The position numbers and the translations under genes are program-made. The notes below the pieces were generated by a model. It was given only the letters and a program-made list of their open reading frames with translations, was not told the origin of the DNA and did no database searches. This document shows positions 51,463-61,373 of a stretch of 64,000 bases of DNA, in pieces. Origin of the DNA: Candidatus Zhuqueibacterota bacterium (GTDB lineage Bacteria > Zhuqueibacterota > Zhuqueibacteria > Residuimicrobiales > Residuimicrobiaceae); contig CAUJEL010000046.1 of assembly GCA_963169875.1 (NCBI GenBank), positions 1 to 64,000 on the forward strand, given 5' to 3'. Each line of letters opens with the position of its first letter. Position 1 is the stretch's first letter.

Positions 51463-51798
51463 TCACAAACAGCACATTGGCTGCAGCATCTTCCACGCCT
51501 GGGGATCGAGTTGAATCAGCGTAAGCTGCAGGGTGGGCAACAAACCGGCTTGCGGTTGCACATAAAGTGAAGCGATGAGTTCGCGGCCGCGGCGCAACTC
51601 CCGCAGCGCCGGCCGCCAGCGCGGATCCCCGCAGAGCAGATCGAGCAGCTCCAGGGCGCGCTCCAACGCGCTGCCGTATTCGCGTGGATTTTCGCGTAAA
51701 TTATAAGCGCGATTGAGTTCGTTGGCGACCATCAGCAACTGCTGGTGCTTGGGAAAACTACTAAACCGGTTTGCGAGGGAGACATGCCAACGCGTCAT
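51463..51798 (-). CDS. hypothetical protein coupled to DUF5674
   Basis: A 111-residue helical protein that I do not recognise. It contains NRFSSFPKHQQLLMVANELNRAYNL (long first helix), YGSALERALELLDLLCGDP and RPALRELRRGRELIASL. Its ATG overlaps the stop of the DUF5674 gene by 4 bases (ATGA), so the two are co-translated. The protein lacks a signal peptide or membrane segment. The strict pairing suggests the two proteins work together; there is no other clue. Confidence 0.65.
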   Translation of the reverse strand: MTRWHVSLANRFSSFPKHQQLLMVANELNRAYNLRENPREYGSALERALELLDLLCGDPRWRPALRELRRGRELIASLYVQPQAGLLPTLQLTLIQLDPQAWKMLQPMCCL

Positions 51799-52169
51799 GA
51801 ATCACCTCCCGGCATATCTTCATCGCGTCCCAACAAAAATTGCTCCGCCAAAAGGTGCATTTTGGAACGAATCTCCGGGTTCAGCACCTCCATGGCGGCG
51901 TTGTCATCGGACGGGCGGATATTGATAAAGCTGGTGAACTCGAGGCGCTGTTCCGGGGCATTCCAGGGATAGAAATTGCCGCCCCAGAGGTCGCTCTGCC
52001 GGCTGCCCTGTGCCAGGAGCATCGCCTCAGCATCGGCATGCATCTCGCCCCCAACGGCCATCCTCTCCTGCTGAATATCAACCACAAACTTTACCATGGT
52101 GTCAAAATGAGCCCGGCAGAGTTCGGTCAGTTCTGCACTGGATAACTTTTGTTGGATTATTTTTATCAT
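51795..52169 (-). CDS. DUF5674 family protein
   Basis: A 124-residue protein matching DUF5674 as I recall it: MVKFVVDIQQERMAVGGEMHAD (in the two parts MVKFVVD and MAVGGEMHADAEAMLL), QGSRQSDLWGGNFYP, and SFINIRPSDDN. The invariant Gly-Gly-Glu-x-His-Ala-Asp and INIRP are present. No function is known for the family. ATG 52169 is preferred, giving the usual family start; ATG 52184 is 5 codons earlier. It overlaps its partner gene by 4 bases. The upstream gap to 52360 shows nothing I can support. Confidence 0.8.
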   Translation of the reverse strand: MIKIIQQKLSSAELTELCRAHFDTMVKFVVDIQQERMAVGGEMHADAEAMLLAQGSRQSDLWGGNFYPWNAPEQRLEFTSFINIRPSDDNAAMEVLNPEIRSKMHLLAEQFLLGRDEDMPGGDS

Positions 52170-52359
52170 AGCGCAAAATAGCATTTTGCAGCGAATTTGT
52201 CAACGTTATTATTATTGTCTTTGGCTTCCCACAGGGGGCCAATGTGCTGTGAAAAGAGGGCTTGTTTATCAGGGTATGAATTAATACACTAAACAATCAT
52301 GACCTTACGCCGAAAGCACTTCACCGACTACCAACTCCCTGTGCTCGTGCAGATCGACG

Positions 52360-53898
52360 CTGTCCATCGACCTGGTCGGTGATCTGGAAGAGACCGACTC
52401 ATCGCGCAAGAATCGCATCGATTCCTCCAGCGTCGAGACCGTCTATCCGCTCAACACCCAATACGTGGCCGGCCTGAACTGGCGCAGCCTCTGGGGCAAA
52501 AAAGGCTATGGCAATGTCTCGGTCTATGCAGTCGGCTCACGCTATGACGTCGATGTCTATCTCGATTTCGTGCGTCAGGCGCGCGGCCCCGAAGGCGAGG
52601 TGCTCTCCTATGATGTGCTCCACACCCATACATTCTATCACAACCATTCCAAGGAGACCTATCTCGCCGCAAAATATGAGGTATTCTATCAACCCCATGC
52701 CCGCCATGAGTGGTCGGCGGGCGCGCAGGTGCAGACCGCGCAGGACTGGGTCAACGATATCTATATCGCGGCCGATACCACCCGCTACGATCTGAACCGG
52801 GATGGCATCCACGAAACCGGACCCATTCTGCAGCCAAAAGCGCAATTCGTCAAGGAGATCAAACTCGGCGAGGCTTCCAGGTACTATCTCTACGCCAATG
52901 AAAAATTCACCGTCCATCCGCGCCTCTTTCTCAACCTCGGCGTGCGTTACGATCACTTTACCTATACCGGCCGCGGGGCTTTCTCTCCACGAACCAGCCT
53001 CTCGTATCAACTCGTGCCTGCGCTGACTACCTTGACACTCTCCCTGGGCCGCTATCCGCAGACGCCGCCGTTTCCCCTGCTCGGCGACCGCCTCGATCGC
53101 GACATCAACCGCCGTCTCGATTATATATATTCGGATCATGCCGTGGTGGGGTTGGAACACATCCTCGGGGAGGGTCTAAAATTGAATGCGGAAGTTTACT
53201 ACAAACACTATCGCCAGATCCCGGTTTCGGAAGAGTACATCTATTCGGCCATCGATACCCTGCGCTCGGACCGCTACTTGACGATCGGCAAACGCCGCTC
53301 CTACGGGCTGGAATTTTTTCTCGAGCAGAAACAGGTGCACGATTTCTACGGCACCCTGAGCGTTTCGCTGTCGAAATCCCTGGAAACCGATCCGCGCGTG
53401 CCGCAGTTGGTGGATCACTATGCTTCAGAGTATGACTATCCGGTGATTGTGACGGCATTGGCGGGCAAGGTGGTGCGGGATGTGCGCAAATCGCTGGACA
53501 AGGCGCCGTTTTTTATCAAATATCCCAGCGTTATACTGCCCTTGTCAAACGAAATGGAGATTGGTTTCAAATACCGCTATCAGAGCGGCAGGCCTTATAC
53601 GCCGCTGGCGTTTGTCACCTGGCAGCAGCGCCGCGAGGGCGAGATCAAGTGGTCCAGGGGTTCCTGGGTGCGCAGCGATGACATCAACGCCGCGCGCTAT
53701 CCGGCGTATCATCGCCTCGACATTCAATGGCTCAGCCGCTTTTATTTCTCCGGCTGGAACATGAACGTCTATGTCGCCATTCAGAATGTCCTCAACACCA
53801 AAAATGTGTTCTTCACCAATTACCGCAGCGATGGCAGCACCGAGACCATCTATCAGTATGCTTTCTTTCCGGTGGGGGGATTGGAGATAGAGTTTTAG
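52360..53898 (+). pseudogene. 5'-truncated TonB-dependent receptor
   Basis: About 513 codons of a beta barrel: LSIDLVGDLEETDS, GLNWRSLWGKKGYGNVSVY, YLYANEKFTVHPRLFLNLGVRYDHF, SLSYQLVPAL and the final GLEIEF with the aromatic C-terminus. The N-terminal signal peptide, regulatory domain and plug are absent, and the frame is only open from 52303, where an unrelated frame begins. The ATG at 52298 leads into a different frame that stops after about 23 codons. It looks like a receptor that lost its 5' half, with the barrel left intact in frame. Not expected to be functional. Confidence 0.75.
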
Positions 53899-54033
53899 GG
53901 CAAAATTCAACCACAAAAATTCGTCGCTCAAATCGGCGAGCAGCTTACGCATGTTCTACGTAAAAACGCGGTGGCTATGGATCAAGTATCCTGGCAGTTC
54001 GTTGTTCGTAGTCCCGTATTTGGACATAAATCA

Positions 54034-54049
54034 CTCCGGCTAGCCGGAG
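54034..54049. repeat. 16-base perfect palindrome
   Basis: CTCCGGCTAGCCGGAG, in a stretch also containing AGTTCGTTGTTCGTAGTCCC. It lies in the gap between the truncated receptor and yceH, both of which end here. It could form a hairpin, but there is no T-run. Confidence 0.5.
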
Positions 54050-54132
54050 CTACTATCGTGTACACACCCTCCCAGGATGCGCGGTCAAAGGGTTACCCGG
54101 CCGCGTCAGCATCCAGAAGCAAATATACAGCC

Positions 54133-54780
54133 TCATTCAAACTGGGCTTTCCAGTTCAGGAACGCCTCTTTGAGCGCGTTCAATTCCTGCGCCAAAGCCG
54201 CCACTTTTTCCTCCAGCGCCGCGATGCGCACGCGATCGCCCTCGTCGGAGGCATCGGGCGCAAAACTCCAGGTCGACAGATCCGGCTCCCCGCAAAGCAG
54301 ATGCACATAGCGCTGCTCTTTCTGTCCGGGCTGGCGCGGCAGCTGCCGGATTAACGGCGCCTCGCCGCCGCTCAATTCCTGCAGCACGGCATCGACCTCG
54401 GTTAAATCCACAAAGGGAAACATGCGTTCGGCACGGCCGCGCAGTTCTCCGGGCGTCTGTGGACCACGCAGCATCAATTCGCAGAGGATGGCCACCTGCG
54501 GGTCACTGAGTTTCAGCTTGTCTTTGAAATAGTGCCGGTATTTGGGGGTACGAATGCCTGCGCCGGTCACCATGGCGGCCAATCCCTTGGCGCGGAGGCG
54601 GTCCAGCGTCTGCTGCACCGTCAATTCGTCATATTGCAGGACCGGATTACGGTTCGATTTTTGATTGCAGGCATTGGTGATGGCGTTCACGGTCATGGGA
54701 TAATATTCCGGCGTGGTCAGTTCCTTCTCCACCAGACACGCCAGCACGCGCGCTTCTTCCTGATCCAGTATCACATCCAT
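54133..54780 (-). CDS. yceH: YceH family protein (DUF480)
   Basis: A 215-residue cytoplasmic protein with two winged-helix domains, a known family of unclear function. Landmarks are EARVLACLVEKELTTPEYYPM, VNAITNACNQKSNRNPV, LRAKGLAAMV, KYRHYFKDKL, AILCELMLRGPQTPGELR and GEPDLST. The C-terminus has a short coiled coil (RIAALEEKVAALAQELNAL). It is complete, and the ATG at 54780 has CAGGAG upstream. Monocistronic. Confidence 0.92.
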   Translation of the reverse strand: MDVILDQEEARVLACLVEKELTTPEYYPMTVNAITNACNQKSNRNPVLQYDELTVQQTLDRLRAKGLAAMVTGAGIRTPKYRHYFKDKLKLSDPQVAILCELMLRGPQTPGELRGRAERMFPFVDLTEVDAVLQELSGGEAPLIRQLPRQPGQKEQRYVHLLCGEPDLSTWSFAPDASDEGDRVRIAALEEKVAALAQELNALKEAFLNWKAQFE

Positions 54781-55039
54781 TGCATCTACTCCTGTTTCGG
54801 CAAGATCTCAATTTAATCAAACCAAAATTGAGCGATTCGTACTTTTTAATGGCTAACTGGTTGCACGGGCCAGCACAATCGCTCAGATCAAATCAAATTA
54901 ACAATCCATAAATGAAAAACAAATCGTTTTTTTAAGTCGTGCATGCCGTGATGCCGTCAATGTGATTGCAAATCCATATTGCGGAATTTTTCTGCATCCC
55001 GGAGATGGCAAAATAAAAGACGAGGAAGGAAACCGTAAC

Positions 55040-55228
55040 ATGGAGAATAGAAAACGGGGGTGGAGTGAGGAGGACGAGAACGTTGATCAGGCTGGTGACG
55101 ATATTTCCGCTGACCAGCCAAAGTGCCACAGGTGCATGGACTCCTGTGGTAAAAAATCACAATTCTGTGATATTTCCGGTGACCAGAAAAAGTGCCACAG
55201 GTGCACGGACTCCTGTGGCAAAAAATAG
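55040..55228 (+). CDS. possible small Cys-rich protein with tandem CxxCxxxC repeats
   Basis: A 62-residue frame from ATG 55040, with AAGGAAAC 10 bases upstream. After an acidic start (MENRKRGWSEEDENVDQ), the last 42 residues are two copies of a 23-residue unit: DISADQPKCHRCMDSCGKKS with QFC, then DISGDQKKCHRCTDSCGKK. The units derive from a 69-bp in-frame tandem duplication (55100 and 55169). Each DNA unit also carries GCCACAGG...CCTGTGG arms that can pair, so the element may instead be an intergenic repeat. No homologue is known to me. The downstream receiver gene starts 93 bases later. Confidence 0.35.
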   Translation: MENRKRGWSEEDENVDQAGDDISADQPKCHRCMDSCGKKSQFCDISGDQKKCHRCTDSCGKK

Positions 55229-55237
55229 ATTCCATTT
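55100..55237 (+). repeat. 69-bp tandem duplication with internal hairpin
   Basis: GATATTTCC occurs at 55100 and 55169; the two 69-bp units differ at only a few positions. Each contains GCCACAGGTGCA, a gap, and ACTCCTGTGG, whose arms GCCACAGG/CCTGTGGC form an 8-bp stem. The second unit ends in GGCAAAAAATAG. Confidence 0.8.
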
Positions 55238-55321
55238 CTCCTTGTATTTTAGTTGATATTTGGGTATTTTTCGAAAAGTACAGAGTGGCTATTGATTTTA
55301 CGTGTAACGTGAGGAGCGGGC

Positions 55322-55702
55322 ATGAAGGTGATGGTAGTCGACGATGAGCGGGATGTTGAACTGCTGTTCCGGCAGTATTTCCGCAAAGAGATCCGCCAAC
55401 AGCAAATCGATTTCACGTTTTCCCTTTCCGGCGAGGAAGCATTACAACAGCTGCACGCCATGAACCAGCCCCCGGCGATTGTACTCATCCTCTCCGATAT
55501 CAACATGCCCGGCATGAATGGCCTGCAGTTGCTCAAAGCCGTCAAGCACCATTTCCCCGCCATCAAGGTCGCGATGATCACCGCCTACAGCAACCAGTAT
55601 TATAAGGATGCCATGGAAAATGGAGCGGATAACTATTACACCAAACCCCTCGACTTCACTCAGCTTAAAAAGGAATTGTTTCGGGAGGTGGTTAATGGAT
55701 AG
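55322..55702 (+). CDS. single-domain response regulator (receiver only)
   Basis: A 126-residue CheY-like receiver. The acidic pair is VDDERD, the phosphoacceptor Asp lies in LILSDINMPGMNGLQLLK (near residue 58), the Thr is in MITAYS, and the Lys in YYTKPLDF. There is no DNA-binding output domain, so it must act by protein contact or phosphorelay. The ATG at 55322 follows GAGGAGCGGGC. Its stop overlaps the kinase start by 8 bases (GGGAGGTGGTTA is the kinase ribosome site). Partner of the sensor kinase downstream. Confidence 0.9.
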   Translation: MKVMVVDDERDVELLFRQYFRKEIRQQQIDFTFSLSGEEALQQLHAMNQPPAIVLILSDINMPGMNGLQLLKAVKHHFPAIKVAMITAYSNQYYKDAMENGADNYYTKPLDFTQLKKELFREVVNG

Positions 55703-58700
55703 AATCCGCATCTGGTTCCTGGTGCTGCTGTGCACAGCCGCCCGCGCCGCCGAAACCGGCATGCCTTTTATGACTATTTACCCCTGCAAAGAGTTCGGCG
55801 GCCATACGCAGTTCTGGGCGATCGAACAGGATGACCGGGGTGTCATGTATATCGGCGACGGGTACGGCATCCAGGAATTCGACGGGGCGAACTGGCGCAT
55901 GATCATCAATGCCAACCACTCCTTTGGCCGCTCCCTCTGCAAAGATGAAAACGGCAGAATCTATGCCGGTTCCTCCGCCATGCTCGGCTACCTTGAAGCG
56001 GACGATCATGGCGAGATGCAGTACCGTTCGCTCATGGACTATATCGCACCTGAGGACCGCCTTTTTAATTATGTCTGGTCGGTGCATGCCACGCCGCAAG
56101 GTATCTATTACCAGGCCAATGAAAGGCTCTTCCGCTTTCATCCCCCCGACTCCGGCGCACCTGACGAAAAGTGGACGGTCGCTGTCTGGCGCCCGCAGGA
56201 CTCCTTCGGCTACACGTTTTGGGTTGATCAGACTCTATATGTCCAGCAGTACGGCATCGGATTGATGAAAATGGTGAACGATTCACTGGTTATACTGCCG
56301 GGAGGTGATCAATTCGCCAGTGACCGCATCCATGTCATGCTGCCGTATCCGGGCAAGGCGGGACAGTATCTGGTGGGCACGTTCAGCCGGGGTCTGTTTC
56401 TATGGGATGGAAACACCTTTGCCCCTCTTCCGACCGATGCCGATTTCTTACTCTCCCAAGGCACCCTTTATGCCGGTGTGCTAACACCGGACAGCTGTTT
56501 TGCTCTGGGCACCATGGCCAATGGACTGGTCATCATCGACCGAGAGGGCCGGATCAGACATCATTTCACCCAAGCCAATGGATTCCTCTCCAATACGGTG
56601 AGCTGTCTTTTAATGGACCGGCAAAAAAACCTCTGGGTGGGCATGGATGGCGGAGTAGCCGTGCTCGAGTACAATTCGCCACTCTCAGAGTTTATAGTTC
56701 CCGGCGGCACCGGCCCTTCGGATTTTTGCAGATACCAGGGCATCCTCTATGTCACCTGCAACGATGGCGTCTATTATCTGGATGAACAGGACGGCCTGTT
56801 TAAGATGGTCGCCGGAATCGTCGGCAACTCTCAATCCTTCTTTTTTTATCAGATCAATAACGAATTGTTTGTCACCGTCAACCAGGGCATCTATCGTATC
56901 AAGGGCAAAACGGCTTATCTGGCCTTGCCGACCCGGGAAATATCCGTACCGGTTCTCTGCATGAGCAAAATGAGTCTTGTGCCGAATGTCATTGTGGCTG
57001 GCACACCCGCAAGTGCGGCTCTTTTACGCTATGACCCATCCCTTCCCCAACGTCTCAGCTGGATGGGCGATTTACCAGGGGTCCACGAATATATCCGGCT
57101 TGTTGGGGAGGCTGAACCAGGCGTGGTCTGGCTGGGTACCATGGATGCCGGATTGATACGCTTGTCTTTCGCCGCGGACCGGCTGCTGACGCCAGACGTT
57201 GACAAATATGGTATTGAGCACGGACTGCCCCCAGGCGGGGCGATTTTCCTCAAGCCGGGAGGCCGGCCTCTGTTTTGCACAAAAAAAGGCGTGTACCAGT
57301 TCAATCCGCAGCAAAACAGATTCGCGCCCGATCCATTTTTTAAGGACCTGGGTTTGGGTAGAAATCCGGATGAAGGCATCATCGTAGCGGATGCTCACGG
57401 CAACCTCTGGATCAATCTTGGCAAGGAATCGGCCGTTTATAAAAAGTTGCCGGATGGCCAGTACAAACTGGAGAAAGCCCAGCTGGCGCGATTCGCCGAT
57501 GATGTGATCAATATCATTTATCCGGAGAGCAATGGCGTCGTCTGGTACGGCACGGCGAACAATGTGATCCGTTTCGCGCCGGGGCAACATCAGTCGGAGC
57601 TGAGCGCGTTTCCGGCCATCATCCGCCGTGTCGCTCTGGCCGGTGATTCGGTCGTCTATTACGGCACCGCCATGCCCGGCCACCGTTTGCAGGACCCGGC
57701 GGCACAGCGCTTTCCGTTTCGCGGCAATGCCCTGCGCTTTGATTTTTCCGCCTCCTCTTATCTCAATCCCCACGCCAACGCGTTCCGCACCCGGCTCGAG
57801 GGATTTGACGCCGATTGGTCGACATGGAGCCGCGATACCCGTCGGGACTATACCAATCTCCCCGCTGGCAAGTATCGCTTCCGTGTTCAGGCGCGCAACA
57901 TCTTTCAGCAGGAAAGCAGTGAGGATGTCTATGCGTTTACCATCACCCCTCCCTGGTACCGAACCTGGTGGGCATGGGCGTTCTATCTGCTCGGCGCCGC
58001 CGGCTTGATCTTTGGCGTGGTTCGCGCCCGCACCCGGCAGCTGCAGGAACGCAGCCGCGCGCTGGAAAAGATCGTCCAGGATCGCACCGCCGAAATACAG
58101 GCACAAAAAAACAACGTTGAACAGCTCAGCCTGATCGGCCGCGAGATCACGGCCACGCTCTCGATTGGCAACATCATCCACACGATCTATGAAAACGTCA
58201 ACCACCTGATGGATGCCTCGGTGTTTGGTATCGGTATTTATAATGCGGAAAAGCAGCAACTCGATTTTCCCGCCACAACGGAAAAAAATGAGCTCCTGCC
58301 GGCCTATTCGCTCTCGCTATCTGACGAAGACCGCCTCGCGATCTGGTGCTTCAAAAACCAGCAAGAGGTGGTCATCAACGATTATGCCAGGGATTTCAGC
58401 GTCTATATTAAACAGCTTCAGGCGCCTGTCGCCGGTGAAAATCCCGAGTCCATTCTTTACCTGCCCCTGACCTACAAGGAAAAGTGCATCGGCGTCATCA
58501 CCGCCCAGAGTTTCAGAAAAAATGCCTATACCGATTATCATCTAAACATGCTGCGCAACCTGGCCACGTACAGCGCCATCGCCCTTGAAAACGCTGATGC
58601 CTACCATCGCGTGAATGAGCTGCTCACCGATCTCAAAAATACCCAGGAGAAACTGGTCACCCAGTCCAAGTTGGCTGCCCTGGGCGCCCTCACCGCCGGC

Positions 58701-59435
58701 ATCGCCCACGAGATCAAGAATCCCCTGAACTTTGTCAATAATTTTGCAGAGCTCATCACGGATCTGATCTCCGAATTGCGCGAGGTGTTGCGCTCACAAA
58801 TGGACCAGATGGAGCCGGTGAAAAAAAACGAGGCCACAGAGATACTGGATACCCTGCAGCAGAATGCCACCAAGATTATCGAGCACGGCAAGCGGGCGGA
58901 CAGCATCGTCAAGAGCATGCTGCAACATTCACGCGGCAAATCCAATGAGCGCCAGCTCACCGACATCAACGCCATGCTCGCCGAAGACATCAATCTGGCC
59001 TACCACGGCATGCGCGCCCAGGACAGCAGCTTTAACATCACGATCGAAACCGATTTTGATCCAGCGGTCGGCAAGATGGAGATCGTGCCTCAGGACGTCA
59101 GCCGCGTATTTCTAAATATCATCACCAACGGCTGCTATGAAGCGCATCGCAAAAAACAGGAGCAAAACGGGGCGTTCTCTCCGACACTCTCGGTTAAAAC
59201 CCGGAACCTCGACGGCCACATCGAGGTGCGCATTCGGGACAACGGTAACGGGATTCCCGAGGCCGTGCGCGAAAAGCTCTTCACACCCTTTTTCACCACC
59301 AAGCCGCCCGGCAAGGGCACCGGTCTCGGTCTATCCATCAGTTATGACGTCATCGTGCATCAGCACGGAGGTCAGTTATTCTTTGAATCCGAAGAGGGTC
59401 AATTTGCAGAATTTATCGTCCGCTTGCCCAAATAA
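55695..59435 (+). CDS. sensor histidine kinase with periplasmic propeller, Y_Y_Y and GAF domains
   Basis: A 1246-residue membrane sensor. The order is signal peptide ([13 protein letters not shown]), periplasmic two-component-regulator-type beta propeller (about 30-670: [46 protein letters not shown]), Y_Y_Y domain (677-752), one membrane helix (about 760-778), GAF (about 838-968), HisKA (His1005 in [14 protein letters not shown]) and HATPase ([28 protein letters not shown]). It lacks the C-terminal receiver and AraC output of the classical Bacteroidota hybrid sensors for glycans. The start at 55695 has GGGAGG upstream; the in-frame start at 55608 lies inside the receiver gene. Confidence 0.92.
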   Translation: MDRIRIWFLVLLCTAARAAETGMPFMTIYPCKEFGGHTQFWAIEQDDRGVMYIGDGYGIQEFDGANWRMIINANHSFGRSLCKDENGRIYAGSSAMLGYLEADDHGEMQYRSLMDYIAPEDRLFNYVWSVHATPQGIYYQANERLFRFHPPDSGAPDEKWTVAVWRPQDSFGYTFWVDQTLYVQQYGIGLMKMVNDSLVILPGGDQFASDRIHVMLPYPGKAGQYLVGTFSRGLFLWDGNTFAPLPTDADFLLSQGTLYAGVLTPDSCFALGTMANGLVIIDREGRIRHHFTQANGFLSNTVSCLLMDRQKNLWVGMDGGVAVLEYNSPLSEFIVPGGTGPSDFCRYQGILYVTCNDGVYYLDEQDGLFKMVAGIVGNSQSFFFYQINNELFVTVNQGIYRIKGKTAYLALPTREISVPVLCMSKMSLVPNVIVAGTPASAALLRYDPSLPQRLSWMGDLPGVHEYIRLVGEAEPGVVWLGTMDAGLIRLSFAADRLLTPDVDKYGIEHGLPPGGAIFLKPGGRPLFCTKKGVYQFNPQQNRFAPDPFFKDLGLGRNPDEGIIVADAHGNLWINLGKESAVYKKLPDGQYKLEKAQLARFADDVINIIYPESNGVVWYGTANNVIRFAPGQHQSELSAFPAIIRRVALAGDSVVYYGTAMPGHRLQDPAAQRFPFRGNALRFDFSASSYLNPHANAFRTRLEGFDADWSTWSRDTRRDYTNLPAGKYRFRVQARNIFQQESSEDVYAFTITPPWYRTWWAWAFYLLGAAGLIFGVVRARTRQLQERSRALEKIVQDRTAEIQAQKNNVEQLSLIGREITATLSIGNIIHTIYENVNHLMDASVFGIGIYNAEKQQLDFPATTEKNELLPAYSLSLSDEDRLAIWCFKNQQEVVINDYARDFSVYIKQLQAPVAGENPESILYLPLTYKEKCIGVITAQSFRKNAYTDYHLNMLRNLATYSAIALENADAYHRVNELLTDLKNTQEKLVTQSKLAALGALTAGIAHEIKNPLNFVNNFAELITDLISELREVLRSQMDQMEPVKKNEATEILDTLQQNATKIIEHGKRADSIVKSMLQHSRGKSNERQLTDINAMLAEDINLAYHGMRAQDSSFNITIETDFDPAVGKMEIVPQDVSRVFLNIITNGCYEAHRKKQEQNGAFSPTLSVKTRNLDGHIEVRIRDNGNGIPEAVREKLFTPFFTTKPPGKGTGLGLSISYDVIVHQHGGQLFFESEEGQFAEFIVRLPK

Positions 59436-59709
59436 TGTGTGATTCCAGGCGTGTCCGCTGCTTGCAACAATCCATTTGTGAATGACGAACCGGTTCTGCC
59501 AGAGGTTTCAAATCCGAGGGTGGTCATTGCTGCATACAGCTTCGCTTGCCCGTTAACTGGATAGGGCCCATGCGGCGATCCCGTGGGTGAGCGACGGCAT
59601 CGTTTACATTAAAATCGCGACCATCACAAAAGCAATAAAATATGTTTTGACGAATCCATGATTTACCTCAACTCTTTGGACCGTCTGATCGAAAAAGGAG
59701 TCCTGTCTT

Positions 59710-60921
59710 ATGCATCTTCGCATTGTGGTTTTTTTTCTCTGTCTGATCGCCTCCGCGCATGCGCAGAAATTCCCCGGATTGGCGCCAACGCCGCCCATGG
59801 GCTGGAACAGCTGGAACAAATTCGGCTGCGATGTCAACGAAGAACTGATCCGCGCCACCGCCGACGCCATGGCCGCCAGCGGCATGAAAGCGGCAGGCTA
59901 TCAATATGTGGTCATCGACGACTGCTGGCACGGCCAGCGCGACTCCCTCGGCTTCATCCACCCCGATCCCCAGCGCTTCCCGTCCGGCATGAAAGCCCTG
60001 GCGGAATACATCCACAGCAAAGGCCTCAAATTCGGCATTTACTCGGACGCGGGCTGGAAGACCTGCGGCGGCCGGCCGGGCAGCCGCGGCCGCGAATTCC
60101 AGGACGCGCAAACGTATGCCAGCTGGGGCATCGACTATCTCAAATACGACTGGTGTTACACCGACGATCTGGCCGCCAAAGGGGCCTATAAAACCATGAG
60201 CGAGGCCATTCGCCAGGCGGGCCGTCCCATCGTCTTCAGTCTGTGCGAATGGGGCAGTAACAAACCCTGGGAATGGGCGAAAGAGGTGGGACATCTGTGG
60301 CGCACCACCGGCGACATCGCCGTGGTCTTTGACGGCGTCGTCGACCACGGCACCTGGAAATCGTGGGGCGTGATGCAGATCCTCGATATGCAGGAAGGAC
60401 TGCGCGTTTATGCGGGTCCGGACCACTGGAACGATCCCGACATGATGGAAGTGGGCAATGGCATGACCGCGGCTGAGGACCGGGCCCATTTCTCCATGTG
60501 GTGCATGCTGGCCGCGCCCCTCATGGCCGGGAACGACCTGCGCACCATGAGCCCGGAGACCAAAGCGATTCTCACCAATCCCGGGGCCATCGCCATCAAT
60601 CAGGATCCGCTGGGCATTCAGGGATTGAAATATTTCGCCCAGGACAGCCTGGAAATCTGGTTCAAGCCGCTGCAGCAGGGTGAATGGGCGGTCTGTTTCC
60701 TGAACCGCAGCCAGCTGGATAAAACGGTGCGTTTTAACTGGGATGAGCACCACATCGTTGATACGTTCAGCAAACGCGAGATCGATTTCAGCAAAGGGAT
60801 ATGGACACTGTTCGATATATGGGCCGATCAAGCCACAGGAACAACGCAAAGACCGCTGTCGGCGAAAATTTCAACGCATGATGTTTTGCTGCTCAGGCTG
60901 GTTTCATCCCCAAAAAAGTAA
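59710..60921 (+). CDS. secreted GH27 alpha-galactosidase
   Basis: A 403-residue exported glycoside hydrolase (signal peptide VVFFLCLIASAHAQ) that removes terminal alpha-galactose. Landmarks are TPPMGWNSWNKFGCD, IDDCWHG, LKFGIYSDAGWKTCGG, the catalytic nucleophile in YLKYDWCY and the acid/base in WRTTGDI. The C-terminal beta-sandwich (EWAVCFLNRS, LFDIWADQ) is the usual one. An AAAAGGAGTCC site precedes the ATG. No transporter is adjacent. It is close to the pectinase gene, which is transcribed toward it. Galactose side-chain removal from pectin or galactomannan is a reasonable inference. Confidence 0.93.
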   Translation: MHLRIVVFFLCLIASAHAQKFPGLAPTPPMGWNSWNKFGCDVNEELIRATADAMAASGMKAAGYQYVVIDDCWHGQRDSLGFIHPDPQRFPSGMKALAEYIHSKGLKFGIYSDAGWKTCGGRPGSRGREFQDAQTYASWGIDYLKYDWCYTDDLAAKGAYKTMSEAIRQAGRPIVFSLCEWGSNKPWEWAKEVGHLWRTTGDIAVVFDGVVDHGTWKSWGVMQILDMQEGLRVYAGPDHWNDPDMMEVGNGMTAAEDRAHFSMWCMLAAPLMAGNDLRTMSPETKAILTNPGAIAINQDPLGIQGLKYFAQDSLEIWFKPLQQGEWAVCFLNRSQLDKTVRFNWDEHHIVDTFSKREIDFSKGIWTLFDIWADQATGTTQRPLSAKISTHDVLLLRLVSSPKK

Positions 60922-60998
60922 ACTCGGGAATCTTATACTCTGGCGAAAAAATCTAATGTCAATGCAAAAATCGTGGCCAACGCTGGTTCTCAACGTTT

Positions 60999-61068
60999 AC
61001 CTGAAAGATGCCTTCTGCATGACTGGCATAATAATATTGGGGTGTCATTCAGCAGTAATCTTTCAGGT
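60999..61068. repeat. inverted repeat downstream of GH27
   Basis: ACCTGAAAGAT (60999-61009) and ATCTTTCAGGT (61058-61068) are perfect 11-base inverted repeats around 48 bases of unrelated sequence. No T-run. No gene is seen between 60922 and 61190. Confidence 0.45.
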
Positions 61069-61190
61069 TCAAGGAAAAAGATCTGCTGTTGGTGACAAAT
61101 TCACAGCAGGCGCGGATCTATGTGATTATTAAAAATCAGCAATTTATCAAGTGTTGCCCACATAATTTATAGAGAATTGAATCAATCATA

Positions 61191-61373
61191 CTAACCTGAA
61201 TTATTCACCGACGAGGACGCAGAGGTACGCAAAGAATAGAAAAACATAAAGATGACATTGATAACAACTTTGATCGCTGAGATCAACATCAAATCAATAT
61301 ATTTTCGATAAATATAATAAAAATAGCTTGGCGGCCTCGGCGCGCTCGGCGGTTTATGAATAGAACAGGCTAA
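61191..61373 (+). repeat. MITE-like dispersed repeat, copy C
   Basis: Left end TAACCTGAATTATTCACCG, then GAGGACGCAGAGGTACGC, AAAGAATAGAAAAACATAA, AT-rich middle with TTTTCGATAAATATAATAA, GCGGCCTCGGCGCGCTCGG, right end ATGAATAGAACAGGCTAA. 183 bp, the closest match to copy A. The CTA at 61370-61372 supplies the TAG stop of the pectinase gene on the minus strand. Confidence 0.85.

Noticed and set aside
55100..55237. Possible CRISPR array
   Set aside because: Only two units, spacing and unit are the same sequence with no variable spacers; it is a tandem duplication.
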